Shown here: in pieces, positions 1 through 15,576 of the stretch
Layout of the letters: each line of letters starts with the position of its first letter
Numbering within the stretch: the first letter of the stretch is position 1
Assembly: GCA_026874595.1 (NCBI GenBank)
Contig: CM049312.1
Coordinates: 75,875,429-75,939,428 of the forward strand
Source: Sipunculus nudus
Taxonomy: Eukaryota; Annelida; Sipuncula; Golfingiida; Sipunculidae
Length of the DNA: 64,000 nt
Direction of reading: 5' to 3'
Notes under the pieces: model-generated
What the model was told of the DNA's origin: nothing
Databases searched by the model: none
The model's input: the letters and a program-made list of their open reading frames with translations, nothing else
Position numbers and translations under genes: made by a program

Positions 1-1199
1 AAGTCTCTGATTTAAAAATATATATATATATATATATATCAAAAGAATCAACTGCTGAAACTTCAGTATTTTAATTTTTATATTGAAAAATAAGATAACT
101 TATTACAGGAAAAATGACAATGAATCTTAAGATATTTCTCTGTTATGTGCAGAAAATTAAACCACTTTATTGTTTTCTAAGTGCCTGGAACAATGCCACA
201 TGTGTCCTAAGGGGGTCATTTTCCATATTTTCCCATACATCTTGAGGAATCTGACATTATTTGGGAAATTTTGTAAAGCGTTTTTGAATCCTTATCAATG
301 AGACACTACACCAGCCTATCCACAGCTGGTGAACTTGGACAGTGGAAAACCTGTCACACACGAACCTGGATGAAGTCACATTAATTTATGTAGCTGTGAA
401 TACACAACTCGTTAGGCATTCATATACAGCTGGTAAGCCTAACTTCAGTGGTGATATAAGCCATACTGAGGAATCATTTCAGTGGTCTTCCATCATGTCA
501 CATATATTTCGTGGTAAACAGCCCATAACATTAACATTATAGTCAACAAATGATGAATTAACACAAATGAATACACATGAACTTACAACCCAAACTGAAA
601 CTGTCTCTATGGTGATGGGTCATTTCCTGTATTGCACACAAGTTTACCAATATACTGAGTTAAAACAGAATTTTTCTCGCAGGTTCAAGGTGTTGTTAGA
701 AAGTATACTATACAAGCTAATGATTGGTCTGGTTTATGTCAAGTGACAGTGAACTAATAGGCCATGAGGCATTGAAAGAAATGACAAAAATATCTGCATC
801 ATCATAGAGCCTTAAAGTGCATACCTCATTGAAGGATGTAACTGTTCTCTTGACATCCAGTACACTAGTGGAAGACTCTAAATGTCAGAGGGCCGAAATG
901 ATGCTATAACTTGTCCAAATACAAGAATGAAGATATGCTAGTACATATCATTCAAAACCTGCAAGGGGTCTTCATTTATGTTTCCAATCCATGTTCATGC
1001 CAATAATAACTGCATGTAGAGGCAGCAAATAATCAAATGTGGATATCTGTTAAAATGTTATTTGAACCACAGAATACTTGACATTTTTATAGGCCATGCT
1101 TAATTTGCATGAACTGGTTAAGTTACAGGGACAGCTGGTTTGTGGCTGGCTGAAGTAATGTTTCAGAATTACAGCTAAAGCTCCCCAGATGGGACTCCA
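1..1199. other. Intronic sequence, nothing recognised
   Basis: AT-rich, presumably SGSM intron 3. No exon, promoter or repeat beyond a short AT tract at 19-38. Confidence 0.5.

Positions 1200-3368
<2,169 letters not shown>

Positions 3369-3407
<39 letters not shown>
3369..3407. repeat. (TA)n microsatellite
   Basis: About 19 TA units directly against the right end of the foldback element, mirroring the left flank. Confidence 0.95.
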
Positions 3408-3411
<4 letters not shown>

Positions 3412-4177
3412 GTCAAGCCGTGATCCAAATTTGGACCCATCACCAAAATGGTCTAGAAAAAATTCCCCATTGGGATTTCGGCTGGACCAAATACAGTCCA
3501 AATTCAGTCCGACCTAAATCCTGATCTTCAATTAAAAACAAAGATAATGACTTCCTGTCTAATCAACTGAGGGTTACTTCTACCCATACAACCGATCCAG
3601 CTCAAAACTGTATCTACTTGCTCTTTAAAATTATCTCAATGTTAAATTCTTTATATTTATAAAATGTCTTGTTTAATTTGGATACAGAATTTAATCATTT
3701 TGATTCATACATTTATGATGCATGTAGGTAATACAATCCAGAAAAAGTTTTATTCATCAAGTTTAACATATTTTGAATTCTTTACAAATTAAGGTTAAGA
3801 TGTGCCACAAAAGTCAGTATTCTTTTATTCATTAATTAATTCATGTCAGGTATCAGTCCTACTAAAATTTACTTGATTAACTAACTTTATATGTATCTGA
3901 AGTTTGGCATGGCATAAATAAAAGTTTGTCATGATGAAATAAGATTTAAGTTTATGAGTTGGCTGGACTAGGGTGAATTTTCCGTAATTTAATCAAAAGT
4001 ACATTTAATAACTTAGTATCATGTCAACTCACTGAGCCTGAATCAGGATTTGGGCAGAGCCAGATCCTGATCAGGGTTTGAACTGGTCAGAATCCTGATC
4101 GGGCTTTGGTCTTGACCAATCAGAAATAGTTCCAGATCAATCAGTGATTGGTCCAGACAAAATCCATATATATTAAG

Positions 4178-4180
<3 letters not shown>

Positions 4181-4218
<38 letters not shown>
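4181..4218. repeat. (AT)n microsatellite with GATC-rich flank
   Basis: 19 AT units. The 100 bp to the left (4,040-4,150) is built of degenerate CAGATCCTGATCAGGGTT-like units; a similar composition occurs at 14,393-14,455 (CCCGATC, CTGGGC). Confidence 0.85.
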
Positions 4219-4221
<3 letters not shown>

Positions 4222-4349
4222 CCATGACTGTAAATTCAATCTAATGTCATTGCCATGAATTCAAGTTTACCCATCTTCATACTACTATCAAGTCTCAGGC
4301 AGCCTCAGTTTTCAAATACCTTTATTCAGTTAGCTGCTCTCATATATAT

Positions 4350-4655
4350 ATCATGAATAATGTACAAGCCTGCAAGAGTGCGGGCCAAAATCAAAACAGC
4401 CAATCAAATCCAATGAACAAAATATAGAAAAAAATACACTGTTCACGCACTGTCTGGACCAGAATATGTGCACCAGAAACGGGAAAAGTTTATATGGTTT
4501 AATGTGATTGGTAAAGTCCTCAATGCCATCTTGGCAATGTGCTTGGTTTAAAAATAGCACCAGACATGCCCTAGCAGCCACGTATAACAAGCATCATTTG
4601 ATTGGTTCAATTGCCTTTTTCATTATTCATGACATTAAATGTACATTATTCATCA
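4350..4655. mobile_element. Candidate MITE with ATGAATAATGTAC ends
   Basis: ATCATGAATAATGTAC at 4350 is inverted in GTACATTATTCATCA ending near 4655, and CCAATCAAAT inside the left end is inverted as ATTTGATTGG near the right end. About 305 bp. Confidence 0.5.
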
Positions 4656-4719
4656 AAACAGCTGTCACAGTCTGTGAAAAGAGCAGTTTGCTGCCACAGA
4701 TCGAGGCTTGATAATATGA

Positions 4720-4812
4720 AGATGGTCTTACCCCCAGAGCTGAATTTGAACTCATGACCTCCAAGTACCTTGCATACGGCTGTTTTACACCTTTAAAGGG
4801 GATTTGGCCCCA
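4720..4812 (-). repeat. Possible SINE remnant
   Basis: On the minus strand GGTCATGAGTTCAAATTCAG resembles the B-box region of the SINE at 10,275 (CATGAGTTCGAATCTCAG), followed by a similar GTAAGA. The A box is poor. Confidence 0.3.
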
Positions 4813-6422
4813 GGCAGGAGTCCACAATTTTTTTTATTTGTGACAATCTACTGCTATTTAGTGTTATCACTAATTTCCTAACTGTCAAATGTATTTGTGT
4901 CTGTATGTATAACAATGAGTGCATGCCAAGACCGGGTTTGTGATTTGTGAAAAATAATCTGTTTTCTCAGATATTAAATGTCTCCACTTATTATAAATTT
5001 TTAATTTTCATATGTTCCTTTCTTGATTATTTAGGTTCATACCTTAAGTGTCCTTTGCAGCTTACTTTTTTTGTAATGAATTTCCTAAGATGAAGGTCCA
5101 AGAACCCCCCCCCCCAAAAAAAAAAAAAAAGGTGGACTTTGCAGGGAAGAAAGGGGGGGGGGGGGGAGGGAAACACAAATGTACCGCCATGCCATAACCA
5201 CCATGCAATATCATGTGGATATTTATACCCGACCTGTTATTATTATTGATTCTTATCATCAGCCCCAGTACGCAAGCAAAACACAGCAGCAACAGCCCCT
5301 TCACCACTGTGCAAATAAGCATCTCTCAGGGCTGTGCCTAAGTCCCCCACAGCCTGTATCTAAGTATTGATCTGTCAATGCCATGAGGAGTGGGCATTTG
5401 GCATGGCCTGCCTGCTAGAAATAAGCCATGTTTGCTTACACAGAAACTACCTCAACTCGACTTGGCTGTGAACTAATACTTAGACGGAGATGCCAATAAC
5501 AAGCTGGTCCTCACAGATATAAAACAGGCAGACTCAAGGACTCCAAGAGTGTTTTGAAAATAATAAGACTGGCGAGTTTGTCAGAAAAAGGGTATATTTC
5601 ACAGAAAGGTATCTGCTGGTTGTCCCCGACTATGTTATGCAGGACGATGATCAAAACCTGAGACTTGAATACACTTAATTAGACTGAGTGATAAAAAAAT
5701 ATATGTAACTGACACACAGTCATATTTATGATATATAATATTTTGAAGTATCTTCATGTGCATGTACACTACTACACTGTAACATGGTATACGCCATTTA
5801 TTAGATGCCTCTATCACCCACTGACTCCAACAAAATTCTTTCACTGTCATCACGAAAACACCTGTCTTACAAACCATGATGAATAACACCACGAAATTTT
5901 TTGCAGAGCTTTCACCAAAAGGTAATTTATTCTGCTTTAGAAGAATTGTTGACAAATACAAACTCCTCAAATAAGATTCCAGGCAACAGCAAAGTGTTGT
6001 TTTTATAACCACCATAAATCACTGTTAAGAATTTCCTGGTTCAGCATTGCTCAGCCACAGTGTAACCCACTGACCCCCTTGAAATATATATCCTGGAAAA
6101 TTGAAATATTTTCTTGACTTTAAGCAAATTTGCCTATAAATCACGAAAAATATCTAAAGGATTTCTTGTCAACAGAAAAATATTCTTTGGATAAGATATA
6201 TAATCTTTTCAAGAATTTTTTTTTCACTTATATGATCATAATACATGTATATATGATTCAGTATATGATACATAATACAGTACATCTATTTATGATCTAC
6301 ATGCAGCTGAGCACTTATTTCTTTCAGTGTTGGTGCTTTCATACTTTGTAAAGGTGGGTGTTTATAGTACCCATTCACTCGTGGATGGAGAGCGCAGTGT
6401 CATTCCTGATTGCCGAAAACCG

Positions 6423-8772
6423 GCATGTAGACTACCACCATGCCAAATCCTTTTTCCGAAATGCCGGTTTGCCGACTATGTCAATTAAACGGTAATATGA
6501 AGATGGTTTCGGGATATGACGCTAAAAAAACATGCTAATGATTTAAATTAATTATGTTGTATGTAGAATATGAGGAAATAGTTGTATCTCAGGCTGGAAA
6601 TTAAAGGTGCAAAGCAGGACTCAGCAATGGCCTGGCGGGCAAATGCGTCATGGCCTACTGACTTCACCAACACCCGACAGTCGGCAAGTTGGCTGACCGT
6701 ACACAGGTCAACATGTGAAATGCAAGCTTCCTCAGACAAATTAAACCCTTAATAAATGGTCATATTCTACATTGTGTTTGCTTTGTGGAAGCATAAATAC
6801 GATAAGACAAATATGTGAAAGGAATGTTTGACCGATCGTGGAACAAAAGTTATAATTTCATATTTATTTTTTCGAATTACAGCGAGCTTGAAAAGGGTTC
6901 TGTTGGTTATTTACGAGTTTAAAATCGCACACTGCATTATTTAGGAATGAGTATTGAAATGCACATTAATCAGCTCTCTTCTGTTACTGATACATTTCAA
7001 CTGAAATTTAGAAACCAATTAGTCTGTTTACGGAATTCATCAGACAATCTTGGCATCTTCATTTAATAATCAACGGTCGGCTACTGGATGTGTCACAAAC
7101 ATGAACATACTGTGCGTTTGGATTTTAGTTCGATTTATTGTGTAAGCGTTCCATGGTATCATGATGATATAGGCCTATAATATTATGAGATTTTTAACAT
7201 TTTTTAAAAATATTAGTGTCTGTACAATGAATATATTTTAGCTGTTATTGTATTCCGACACAGTCTATGAACATCAAACAGAAACACTTTGATAGGTGGG
7301 TTTCGACTTAATTAGGGGATCTATGGGAGGGTAATTAGGAGTAACCCTGACCTATTGATTGTTGGAACAACACTGAGGTTACTGATTTATCGTGTGCAAC
7401 CGATAGCCATGTTCACTGAAGGGAAACAATAATTTTTTAATCCTTTTCTGATGCATATTCCTTATTTCATGAGAGCAGATTTAAGATTGTGAGAGATCGT
7501 AATCAATGTAACATTATATGAGAGAGAGAGATCAGTATAATTTTATAAGAGAGAGAGAGATCAATATGATTTTATTCATGAGAACAAGAATTCAATTATG
7601 AGAAAGAAAGATCGCGATAAAAATAATACGTATTAATTGTTAGAGAGGAGACAAAGGTGTTTTATGGAAAGAAGTATATAATTCTATATTTCATACAAGA
7701 GAGATTATGTTGTGTACATATTAATGCATATGTGTATATATATTGTATATATATACAATATTATATTAGTCTCTTATATTTTATTGATCTCTCTCTCTCT
7801 CTCTCAATATTATCTCTCTCTTATATTGTTGCCCTTCAGTGAACATAATTACCAAGTACTCAGGATGAGTCAGTTACTCTAGTGTTGTTACAACAATCAA
7901 TTGGTCATGGTTACTCGTAATCCGTTTGATCCATTAATCAACAAGAAACCCAAAGAACAAAATAAGTGTTACCTTATGATGTTCATTGAAAGTTTCGAAT
8001 TCTTGGTGTCAGCTAAAGTTTATTCATGGTGCATGCACTTATTTCTTCAGATTTGACACCTTTCATTTCCTTTCTAATCTTTTTTTTATTACAGGGCAAC
8101 AAAACAAAATATCGATGTATAATGCAATCGAACAGTGGATTAATGTTTGATTCAAATCCAAAATCTGATTGCTGTTTTTATCTGAAAATTAAACTTTACA
8201 CTTTTATATCCTGATTTTCTTTAATACTTAGAGGGAAAAAATTCCAAGTTATGCATCATTTTTAATTTTTATTGATGAATAAATTGGTTCAATACCCATA
8301 CAAACGCTCATACAAATGTCATGAAACACAGAAGCATTAATTAGCTATTTGATATTTGCCGTTTGACGATCCGTCGATCAAGTGTTACTATTATTTATGT
8401 AGTCTAATGCTAATGCATCCAAAGAGGAATACACATACATTTTCAACACTGATAACGTATTTTTTACTTGAATTTGCTTGACCATAAGAAGCTTATCTTC
8501 AGCCGACTTGCCGACAGCCGGACGTGGGTGAAGTCAGTCGGCCATGATGCATGGGCCCGCCAGGCTATTGCCGAGTCCTGCTTTGCACCTTCAAATTCCA
8601 GCCTGAGATACAATATTTCCTCATATTCTACATACAACATAATGAATTTAAATCATTAGCATGTATTTCTAGCGTCATATCCCAAAACCATCTTCATATT
8701 ACAGTTTAACTGACAAAGTCAGCAAACCGGCGTTTCGGCAAAAAGGAATCGGCAAGGTGGAAGTCAGCATGC
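6423..8772. mobile_element. Giant palindromic (foldback) element, 2.35 kb
   Basis: Left outer arm 6423-6700 and right outer arm 8498-8772 are inverted copies (e.g. AATATGAAGATGGTTT near 6495 with AAACCATCTTCATATT near 8686; GTGCAAAGCAGGACTC with GAGTCCTGCTTTGCAC). The inner arms pair too: 7320-7430 with 7830-7940 (AGTAACC, TTCACTGAAGGG), and the GA-rich tract 7500-7610 with the CT-rich tract 7785-7825. The centre is near 7,700. No transposase frame. Pieces between the outer and inner arms have diverged more. Confidence 0.85.
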
Positions 8773-10260
8773 ACCCTTGTGGTAAATATTTTGGTTAGGA
8801 GTCTTAGCACAGAATGCTGTCAGTTTGGGACGTGAACCCACAACTTTGTGGTCACAGGTCCAGCGTGCTCCACAATTAAAACTGATTATGGCTGACAGGC
8901 AAATGTAGAATGAATAACCTCATAGAACATTTAAAGAATAAGTACAAGAATGAACAGGCCTAAAAGATTCATATTTCTGGTCAAAGTTATTCCTGTGATT
9001 TAAGGCTCTGTTACTGGATATATAAAGCCTTAACTGCAATTAGGGCAATCTGCAATTAGCACCAGGCTGACACAAGAGTGCTGGCAGGGCTTTCTGGAGT
9101 TGTATATCTATTTATATAAACTCTTTGACATAACCTTATCATTTTAGCTTTTATTATTTCTGATTGCCTGTAGAGTAATCAACTAAAATGGTATTATTAA
9201 ATACCACCATAATTTTTTATGCACCTTACATGCATAGAGAATATATGCTGGTCAAATCTGACTGTGATGCTATGACCTTAGGGACAATGGAATTTGGAAA
9301 CTAGGCCATGAGAAATATGTACAGTAATTCTGACTCAGATAAAGATTATATGATGACACAATAAAGGAGTGAATGTCTCTGATAGATTTGATTGGCTATG
9401 GGGCCATCACATGGTAACTGACCTGTCTCATAAGACCACCAGCAAATTAAAAGCACTTTTATTCAGTTCCATGGGTGATCTTATTACACAGGTTTCACAC
9501 TATCTTCACAAACTGCCTGTGCCTTTGAAACAGACTGTGTCTGTCTTATCCATTAACATGTGTGAATATAAACCTTTTCTCCACTACCTATTGGATATTT
9601 CCTGTAATGTAGTAATGTTCACCATAAACTGAAGAACCACCTCATTTCTATGCAAACTTGAATTCTTTAAGTTTGAAAATTTATTGGAAAATATTAAAAC
9701 ATTATAAATATATACAGTGTAAATGTATATGCATGAGTATGTAAGTCTTGAAACAAAACACAATGATTTTCCCTCTGGTGTACTTTATTACCAACTACCT
9801 GTTTTCATCATATTCTAATTACACTTTCCAGCCTCATTTATCTCAATGTATATCATTTATTTTAACTATGCCCATATTATTATATTAAATTTTTTATGGA
9901 CAGCTGCAGAACTCACAGAAATGGAAAGTTAATTTGTAACTACAGCTATCATCTATCATACTACCTGCCAGTTTTACATGCCTTGTGGTATAATAAGGTT
10001 AAAAAGCAAGAAAGTAAAGGTGTGCTCATATGTTTTCTGCTTTAATTGAACAAAATCAGCCAAGTAATAATTAAGTAAGAGCTCCCATCCATCAAAGGTT
10101 TCCACAATAATACAAGTTTAATTGTCTCATGGCCTTATAATAATGACCATGGGTAAAAAAATAAACATTATAATAATGACCATAGGTAAGAAAACAAAGG
10201 CGGGTTTATGTTTCTTGCATAAGATACCATAAATCAACCGAGAGGCAATTAAATAAACAA
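8773..10260. other. Intronic sequence, no gene
   Basis: Part of SGSM intron 3. A weak tRNA-like B box (minus strand) at 8826-8845 is the only element-like trace. The 87-codon frame at 9369 begins with GTG and shows no family signal. Confidence 0.5.
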
Positions 10261-10274
10261 CATATGATGGACTT

Positions 10275-10694
10275 TTTTTTAAATTTTTTTGGTGAAGGTT
10301 AAACTGCCTCCATTTTTTTAAATGCTAACTTAACTACATATATGTACATCTGCAGATTTCCATTCCAGTTTCAGACTACATGACGGGGCAGTATCACACG
10401 CTTCCTCTCATTTTATATCCTGGCGTTAACCAGGCCCGGTGACTACTGCACCTGCGGGCCCTGGGTGCATAATCATCCCCATAGCTGAGTCATACCACTG
10501 AGGAGCCCCCGAAAGGCACACTCCTTTGTGAGTGAAACACGGCCGTTGGGCACGACCTTCCCATTAAGCCTGCAGAGGGCTCACCCTGGGTTGGGGCCGA
10601 TTGTGAAAAATCTTACTGCCTCGGCTGAGATTCGAACTCATGATTTCCCGGCTTTGAGTCCTGCGCTCTACCCCTGAGCCACAGAAGCCGGTAC
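10275..10694 (-). mobile_element. tRNA-derived SINE, full length, with 14-bp target duplication
   Basis: Read on the minus strand it begins with a tRNA-like head (10617-10692): TGGCTCAGGGGTAGAGCG is an A box and GAGTTCGAATCTC a B box. A conserved body of about 330 bp and an A-rich tail (T-run at 10275) follow. It is flanked by perfect direct repeats CATATGATGGACTT at 10261-10274 and 10695-10708. A second copy is at 34,935 and a tail fragment at 53,115. It lies in SGSM intron 3. Confidence 0.92.
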
Positions 10695-11350
10695 CATATG
10701 ATGGACTTGCAGATACGAAAGCTAACAGTAAGTTAAATTATTGAAACAGTCTGTTGTCTGGTCCCTCAGTACCAACTTGACCGACCTTCCCCAGAGGTCC
10801 TGGTCATTACTACTCAAAATGAACTTCTTCTATCTAGGCACTGAGGAAAAGCCAGGACTAGTTGAACTGTCAAACTTTCAAAGCAAAATGTGTTACATGT
10901 CATGGAAACATCTTCCATTTACTTTTCCAATGCACATGCTCACAAAATAATACCTTTTTAATGAAGTCCTTGGAACAATTTTTATGAAGTGTACATGAAC
11001 AGACTACATTTACCTCCTCACTACATGTATGCAGATGCCATGGTGCATTGTGGGGACTGAATTTCAATGCCCATAAACCCTAACCAGTTAAGAGTTGTAC
11101 TAGATTGAGTCAAAGTGCAACTTGATTAGATCTAGTATGTTAAAAATTCTCCTGCTAGGGTTATCACTGGGTTGGGCCAGAGGGAACACATTACAAGTAC
11201 AATGATTAGTATTAACTGGTAACTAGTAAAGAAAGGCTGCGATATAAAATTTTATTATTGGTCTTCCGTGGCCGGACTCCCCAAGTTATGCTTGATGAAG
11301 GTATATCGTCCTGTACAGAATTTGCGATCCATCCAGTTGTGCATTTACAA

Positions 11351-11883
11351 TACAGTAAAACCTCACAAAACAAAAACCTTGGTTAAGAGAACACCTCAAA
11401 TAATGACCACTTTTTTCTTTTTGCTCTTTATATCCAGACCTTGCTCAGATGATCACGTTGAAAATGTGACCATTTTAATCCAGGTCCTGTTGATGGTCAT
11501 AATTTTGAGGTTTCAATTTCATTGTACCAAGAACCAGGCTGATGTACTATGGGTTTGGAGCTTTTAACCACAGTGCACTTTGCTATTCTATGGATCAGAT
11601 TGCCTTTGCATTTGCCAACTTAAACTGATTTGGATGTTTGTAAGAAGATGCTTAAGACTTTTCTTATTAAGGGAGCTTATGGACTGTAACATGTGCAACT
11701 GCATACTATCTCGACCATCAATGGGACCTCGATAAAGTGGTACCATTTTTGAGGTGGCCGTCTAAGCAAGGTCTTCTACAAAGAGCATATAAAGAGCATA
11801 AAATAAATGGGACCATGAACAAGTGTTTGTTATTTTGAGGTGGTTGCTAAACAGAGGTGGTCGTAAGGCAAGGTTTTACTGTG
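11351..11883. mobile_element. MITE with ACAGTAAAACC ends
   Basis: Left ACAGTAAAACC (11352) and right GGTTTTACTGT (ending 11882) are exact inverted 11-mers. Just inside, GAACACCTC and AATGACCAC on the left match the inverse of GAGGTGGT on the right. 530 bp, no transposase frame. In SGSM intron 3. Confidence 0.75.
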
Positions 11884-11924
11884 TATACGAGCCTGAGTGA
11901 TAAAGTAACATGATCTGTTTATAG

Positions 11925-12420
11925 TAGTTTAAAGATGCCCATTCACCTACCGTTTGCTAAAAAGAATTTATGTGATTTCTGGCTTCCTCGTGTATATATT
12001 AATGATCTTAGGGTAATTTTAGTTGTGAAAAGTTGAAAGACTTTGTGAAGGATGTATGAACTTGTTTATCAAAAGCATGTTTGTAAACACAGCAATGTTG
12101 ACAAACACGAAAAGCATGTAACTTAAGGTCATAGGTTACATATATGCCAAGTAAAAAAGACACTTGTTGCAAAACGAAATTTGCAAAGCTCTGGCTTATC
12201 TTACTTGCTGCAAGATGCCCTTAATAAATTCATTTTCATTATTATGGTGGGCCCCCACATATTATAAACATGTTGATATAAACAAAACAAACAGACTGTG
12301 TGCAGTGATATCCACATTTTCTAGCTTATTTCTATAAAAGCTCCAAGGGGTTAACTTAAGTGTATAAAGGTCAGGGAGGTGATTAGGCCCCTTTAACAGG
12401 TATCAACACTGTTAGGCGAA
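11925..12420 (+). repeat. Dispersed repeat R2, first direct copy
   Basis: Matches 13,480-13,870 in the same orientation: CATGTAACTTAAGG, ATTTGCAAAGCTCTGGCTTA, GATATAAACAAAACAAAC, TGTGCAGTGATATCC and TATTTCTATAAAAG. Non-coding. Confidence 0.65.
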
Positions 12421-13050
12421 TGTGTTTTAATTTCCAACAACCAATCAATATCTATAATATATGTGTCATATTACTGGCACTGGCAGCAGAGCAATTGTAG
12501 AAAAAACAACACATAAATCCTCAGACTCTTGTCAAACTGAATCAATGTTACCCCAAATGATCAAGGACGCCACAGCAACTGGGTGCTACCAAAGAACTGC
12601 TTGGAAAATTAATGATGGATAATAGTCATAAATTTGTATGTTTTTTTTAAATAATAACACAACCCATACTTGCTGGTCTCAACTGGGAATGAGCATGTAA
12701 TATAAACATTAATTTTCATAACAAGTTCCCCTGTCATAAATTTCAGTGTTTCTCACAGTCAGAAAAACAAATCTATATGCACAGACCAAGTCTATATCTT
12801 GTGAAAATATGCATTTCTAATATCTGATGTTCCTATAATTATACAATTATTAAAGCTGATCATCTGATGGAAATGGACACCAAATTTGATAAGAGTTCTA
12901 AGACATCTAAGTAAAGTGAAACAGCACAGGCCAGAAACATGTTTAACAGCATCTGATAGCAACAGATTTAATACTGTAATCAAAGTCTGAAAATACTTTC
13001 AATGAACGAGACAGCACAAAGTGAGCCTGACAAAACTGACTGATGACACT

Positions 13051-13230
13051 ACAGTGAATCCTGTGTTGTGAGACCACCCCATGGGACTGGCAAAAGTGGT
13101 CTCAATTCACAGTTGGTCATATAAAACAGGTCATTTATAACCGGTGTGAAAGCTTTCAGTACACCCAAGGGTGGTCTTAGTAGACAGGTGGTCTTTTAAG
13201 ACATGTGGTCTTTCAGACAGGTTCCACTGT
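13051..13230. mobile_element. 180-bp MITE with ACAGTGRAWCCTGT ends
   Basis: Left ACAGTGAATCCTGT and the complement of the right end ACAGTGGAACCTGT match at 12 of 14. Both ends lead into TGAGACCAC / AAGACCAC blocks. It is related in sequence style to the 11,351 element, but its ends differ. Confidence 0.7.
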
Positions 13231-13479
13231 CCATTGATACACAAGTCAGAATGTAAATGGATAAGTAACAGACATGATATATCAAACTGAAAACAGATAT
13301 TCCAAATTTGCCTGAAATGAAATAGGTACTTAGTGACATTACTAAATTAACATGAATTCTTTCAAGCCATTTGAAGCCATGTGAAAGCCAGTTGTTCATC
13401 TGCCTTTTCTGTAAAATGTATGTGACTTCTGTCTTACTCTGCATACATATTAATTAACTACAGGTAATTCCTGTTAAGG

Positions 13480-13870
13480 GAAGTTTGTTTACCTCTTTTG
13501 TGATGAAGGTATCAGCTTGTCTATCAACAGGCTATTGGTAATCATGGTACATTTACCAAAGTTGACAACAGTACAACCATGTAACTTAATGTGGTCGGCT
13601 GCATATGTGTGAAAGCTGAAAGGTCACTACCGGTAGTTTCAAAATGACATTTGCAGAACTCTAGGTTTGGCTGACTTATCCTTGTGAATGTGTCTGGATC
13701 AATTTGGCAGGCCCCACTTATGTTAGAAACGTGGATGTAAACAAAATGAACCGTGTGTGTGCAGTGGGATCAGCGTTTTTTAAGCCTATTTTTATAAAAG
13801 GTTTAAGGGATTATCTTAAGTGAAAAGACATCAGATATCAGAAAAGGCTCCATTAAGTTTAACCACAAAT
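13480..13870 (+). repeat. Dispersed repeat R2, second direct copy
   Basis: Ordered blocks shared with 11,925-12,420: CCATGTAACTTAATG, CATTTGCAGAACTCTAGG, GGATGTAAACAAAATGAAC, GTGTGCAGTGGGATC and TATTTTTATAAAAG. Diverged by perhaps a quarter of bases, by eye. Confidence 0.65.
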
Positions 13871-14083
13871 GTCCATGTGCAGACTACTAAAGTCAGTCAT
13901 ATTTTGTACAAACCAGACATAATCTAACACAGCTCCATTTAGATCTAACCCACATTCACCACCAGGTCAGTGAACTGTGAACAGTCACACAGGCCATTGA
14001 CCTGGAAGACACTCCTCTGCAGAAAATACTAGGGTAGGGTCAGTCTATTCAGGTACGATATGTAAAGTGATACCCATAATTAT

Positions 14084-14345
14084 TGCCTCTGCCAGAAGGA
14101 TATGCTTTCATCCCCATTCGTATGTGTGTTGGTGTGTTTGTTCACAATGTAACTCACACAATCATGAATGGAATCTCATGAAATTTTAAGGGCATTTCTG
14201 GAATGGGCCAAAGAAGAATTAACTAGATATCTGTGTGGAGCTGGCAGATGATCTGGATTCAGGAACATCAAGGAATATTGAAAATTAGTAGTCATTCATG
14301 CACTTACGAATTTGGGAATATGGGGGGAATAAGTGAATGCAAATA
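14084..14345 (-). repeat. Dispersed repeat family R1, inverted copy in SGSM intron 3
   Basis: Read on the minus strand, GTTCACAATG-type and ACACACC blocks followed by CTTCTGGCAGAGGCAATAAT match the end of the 43,440 copy. CTCATGAAATTTTAAGGGCATTTC on the plus strand is the inverse of the AAATGCCC...TTCATGAGA block. Confidence 0.65.
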
Positions 14346-15576
14346 TGGTTTTGGGAGTTACATATATGCATCCACAACAGCACCTAGCCCAGTCCCGATC
14401 AAAATTTTAATCTGGGCTGGCCCAGTTTTAAATTGGACCAGATTCTAATCTGGGCCTGAACACATACATATTAACAAGAATGTGAATCCCAAAATTGACA
14501 TTTCCTTCTGTTTTTTTTTTTATTTTGCCACAGGCCTTTGACTACTTGTTACCTGTTTTTCTTTATTTTACCTATACCAAATTTAGGTGGAAGTTATGCT
14601 ATGACATCTATATGTCTTTCTGTCAACCTGTCTGTTTGCATGTTGATCTGTTGTCATGGATCTGTCAGAGAGTTATTCATGGATTTCAGTAAAGTGGAGA
14701 GGGTTGGACTCACATGTATAAAGAATATACTGATGAACTTCTTAAGAGCGGAGACACCAGTATTTGCTCTTTGAATGATGTCCAGTTCAGAAATGCAGCT
14801 ATGTAGTAATTTTATACCATGCTACAGTGGACCACAAAATATCTAGCACACTTGCAAGGAGATATTTATTTTCACTGGGCTAGTGTGTCAAGTCCAGACG
14901 AGACAACCAATAAACATTGATCAGAATCATGAGATCAACATCTAGAACTTAGACTAAACATTGATCATCATCAAACCAGCTCCACATGTATATGGTGTAC
15001 ATATCATGTTGACAAGTTGACTTAAGTTCAGCAATCTGGATTATCACTTAAAAATGGTGCAATTCCTGGGAAATTTGTGAAGTTTCCCATGCATTTTGCT
15101 CTATTATATAAATCTGTTGTGGTTTTAATTATATTAAAATTGACAGAAGATATAAAGAGATTGTATACAATAGCAGAGAGCTGCAGTCAGTGATGCCAGA
15201 AGCAGATTGGAAGGGGGGGGGGGGTTGGTCCACCCCTTTTTTCTACCTCAGGGACCTTTTTTAGAGGGGTTTCAAACCATTTTTGCCATCTGAGAACCCC
15301 TTTTTCTGGACCTTTAAGAGCCTTTTTAAGATTTTCTCATAAGTCTTATTGCTTTGACCTACTCTTTTTCCATAATTGTGGGTCTGCCCCAGGACATCAT
15401 GTTATAAAAAACTCCCTTGCAAGATAACACATTTTCTTCGTAGAAGACAGAAAAGTTTTATTAGAATCCTTGTACAGGTAAACATGCAGGCTCAGACTAG
15501 TTCAATGTTTCCTGACATCTTATAATATACCACATTTTTTAGAAACTACTAATAATAATGATGTATTTTCACTTAC

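Noticed and set aside
5635-6015. 126-codon minus-strand open frame
   Set aside because: No recognisable domain, no upstream exon or start context, and AT-rich codon content like the surrounding intron.
8826-8860. Minus-strand tRNA/SINE head (GGGTTCACGTCCC)
   Set aside because: Only a B-box-like word; no A box at the right distance and no second copy.
10617-10692. tRNA gene
   Set aside because: Good A and B boxes, but the acceptor stem does not pair and the sequence continues into a SINE body flanked by target duplications.
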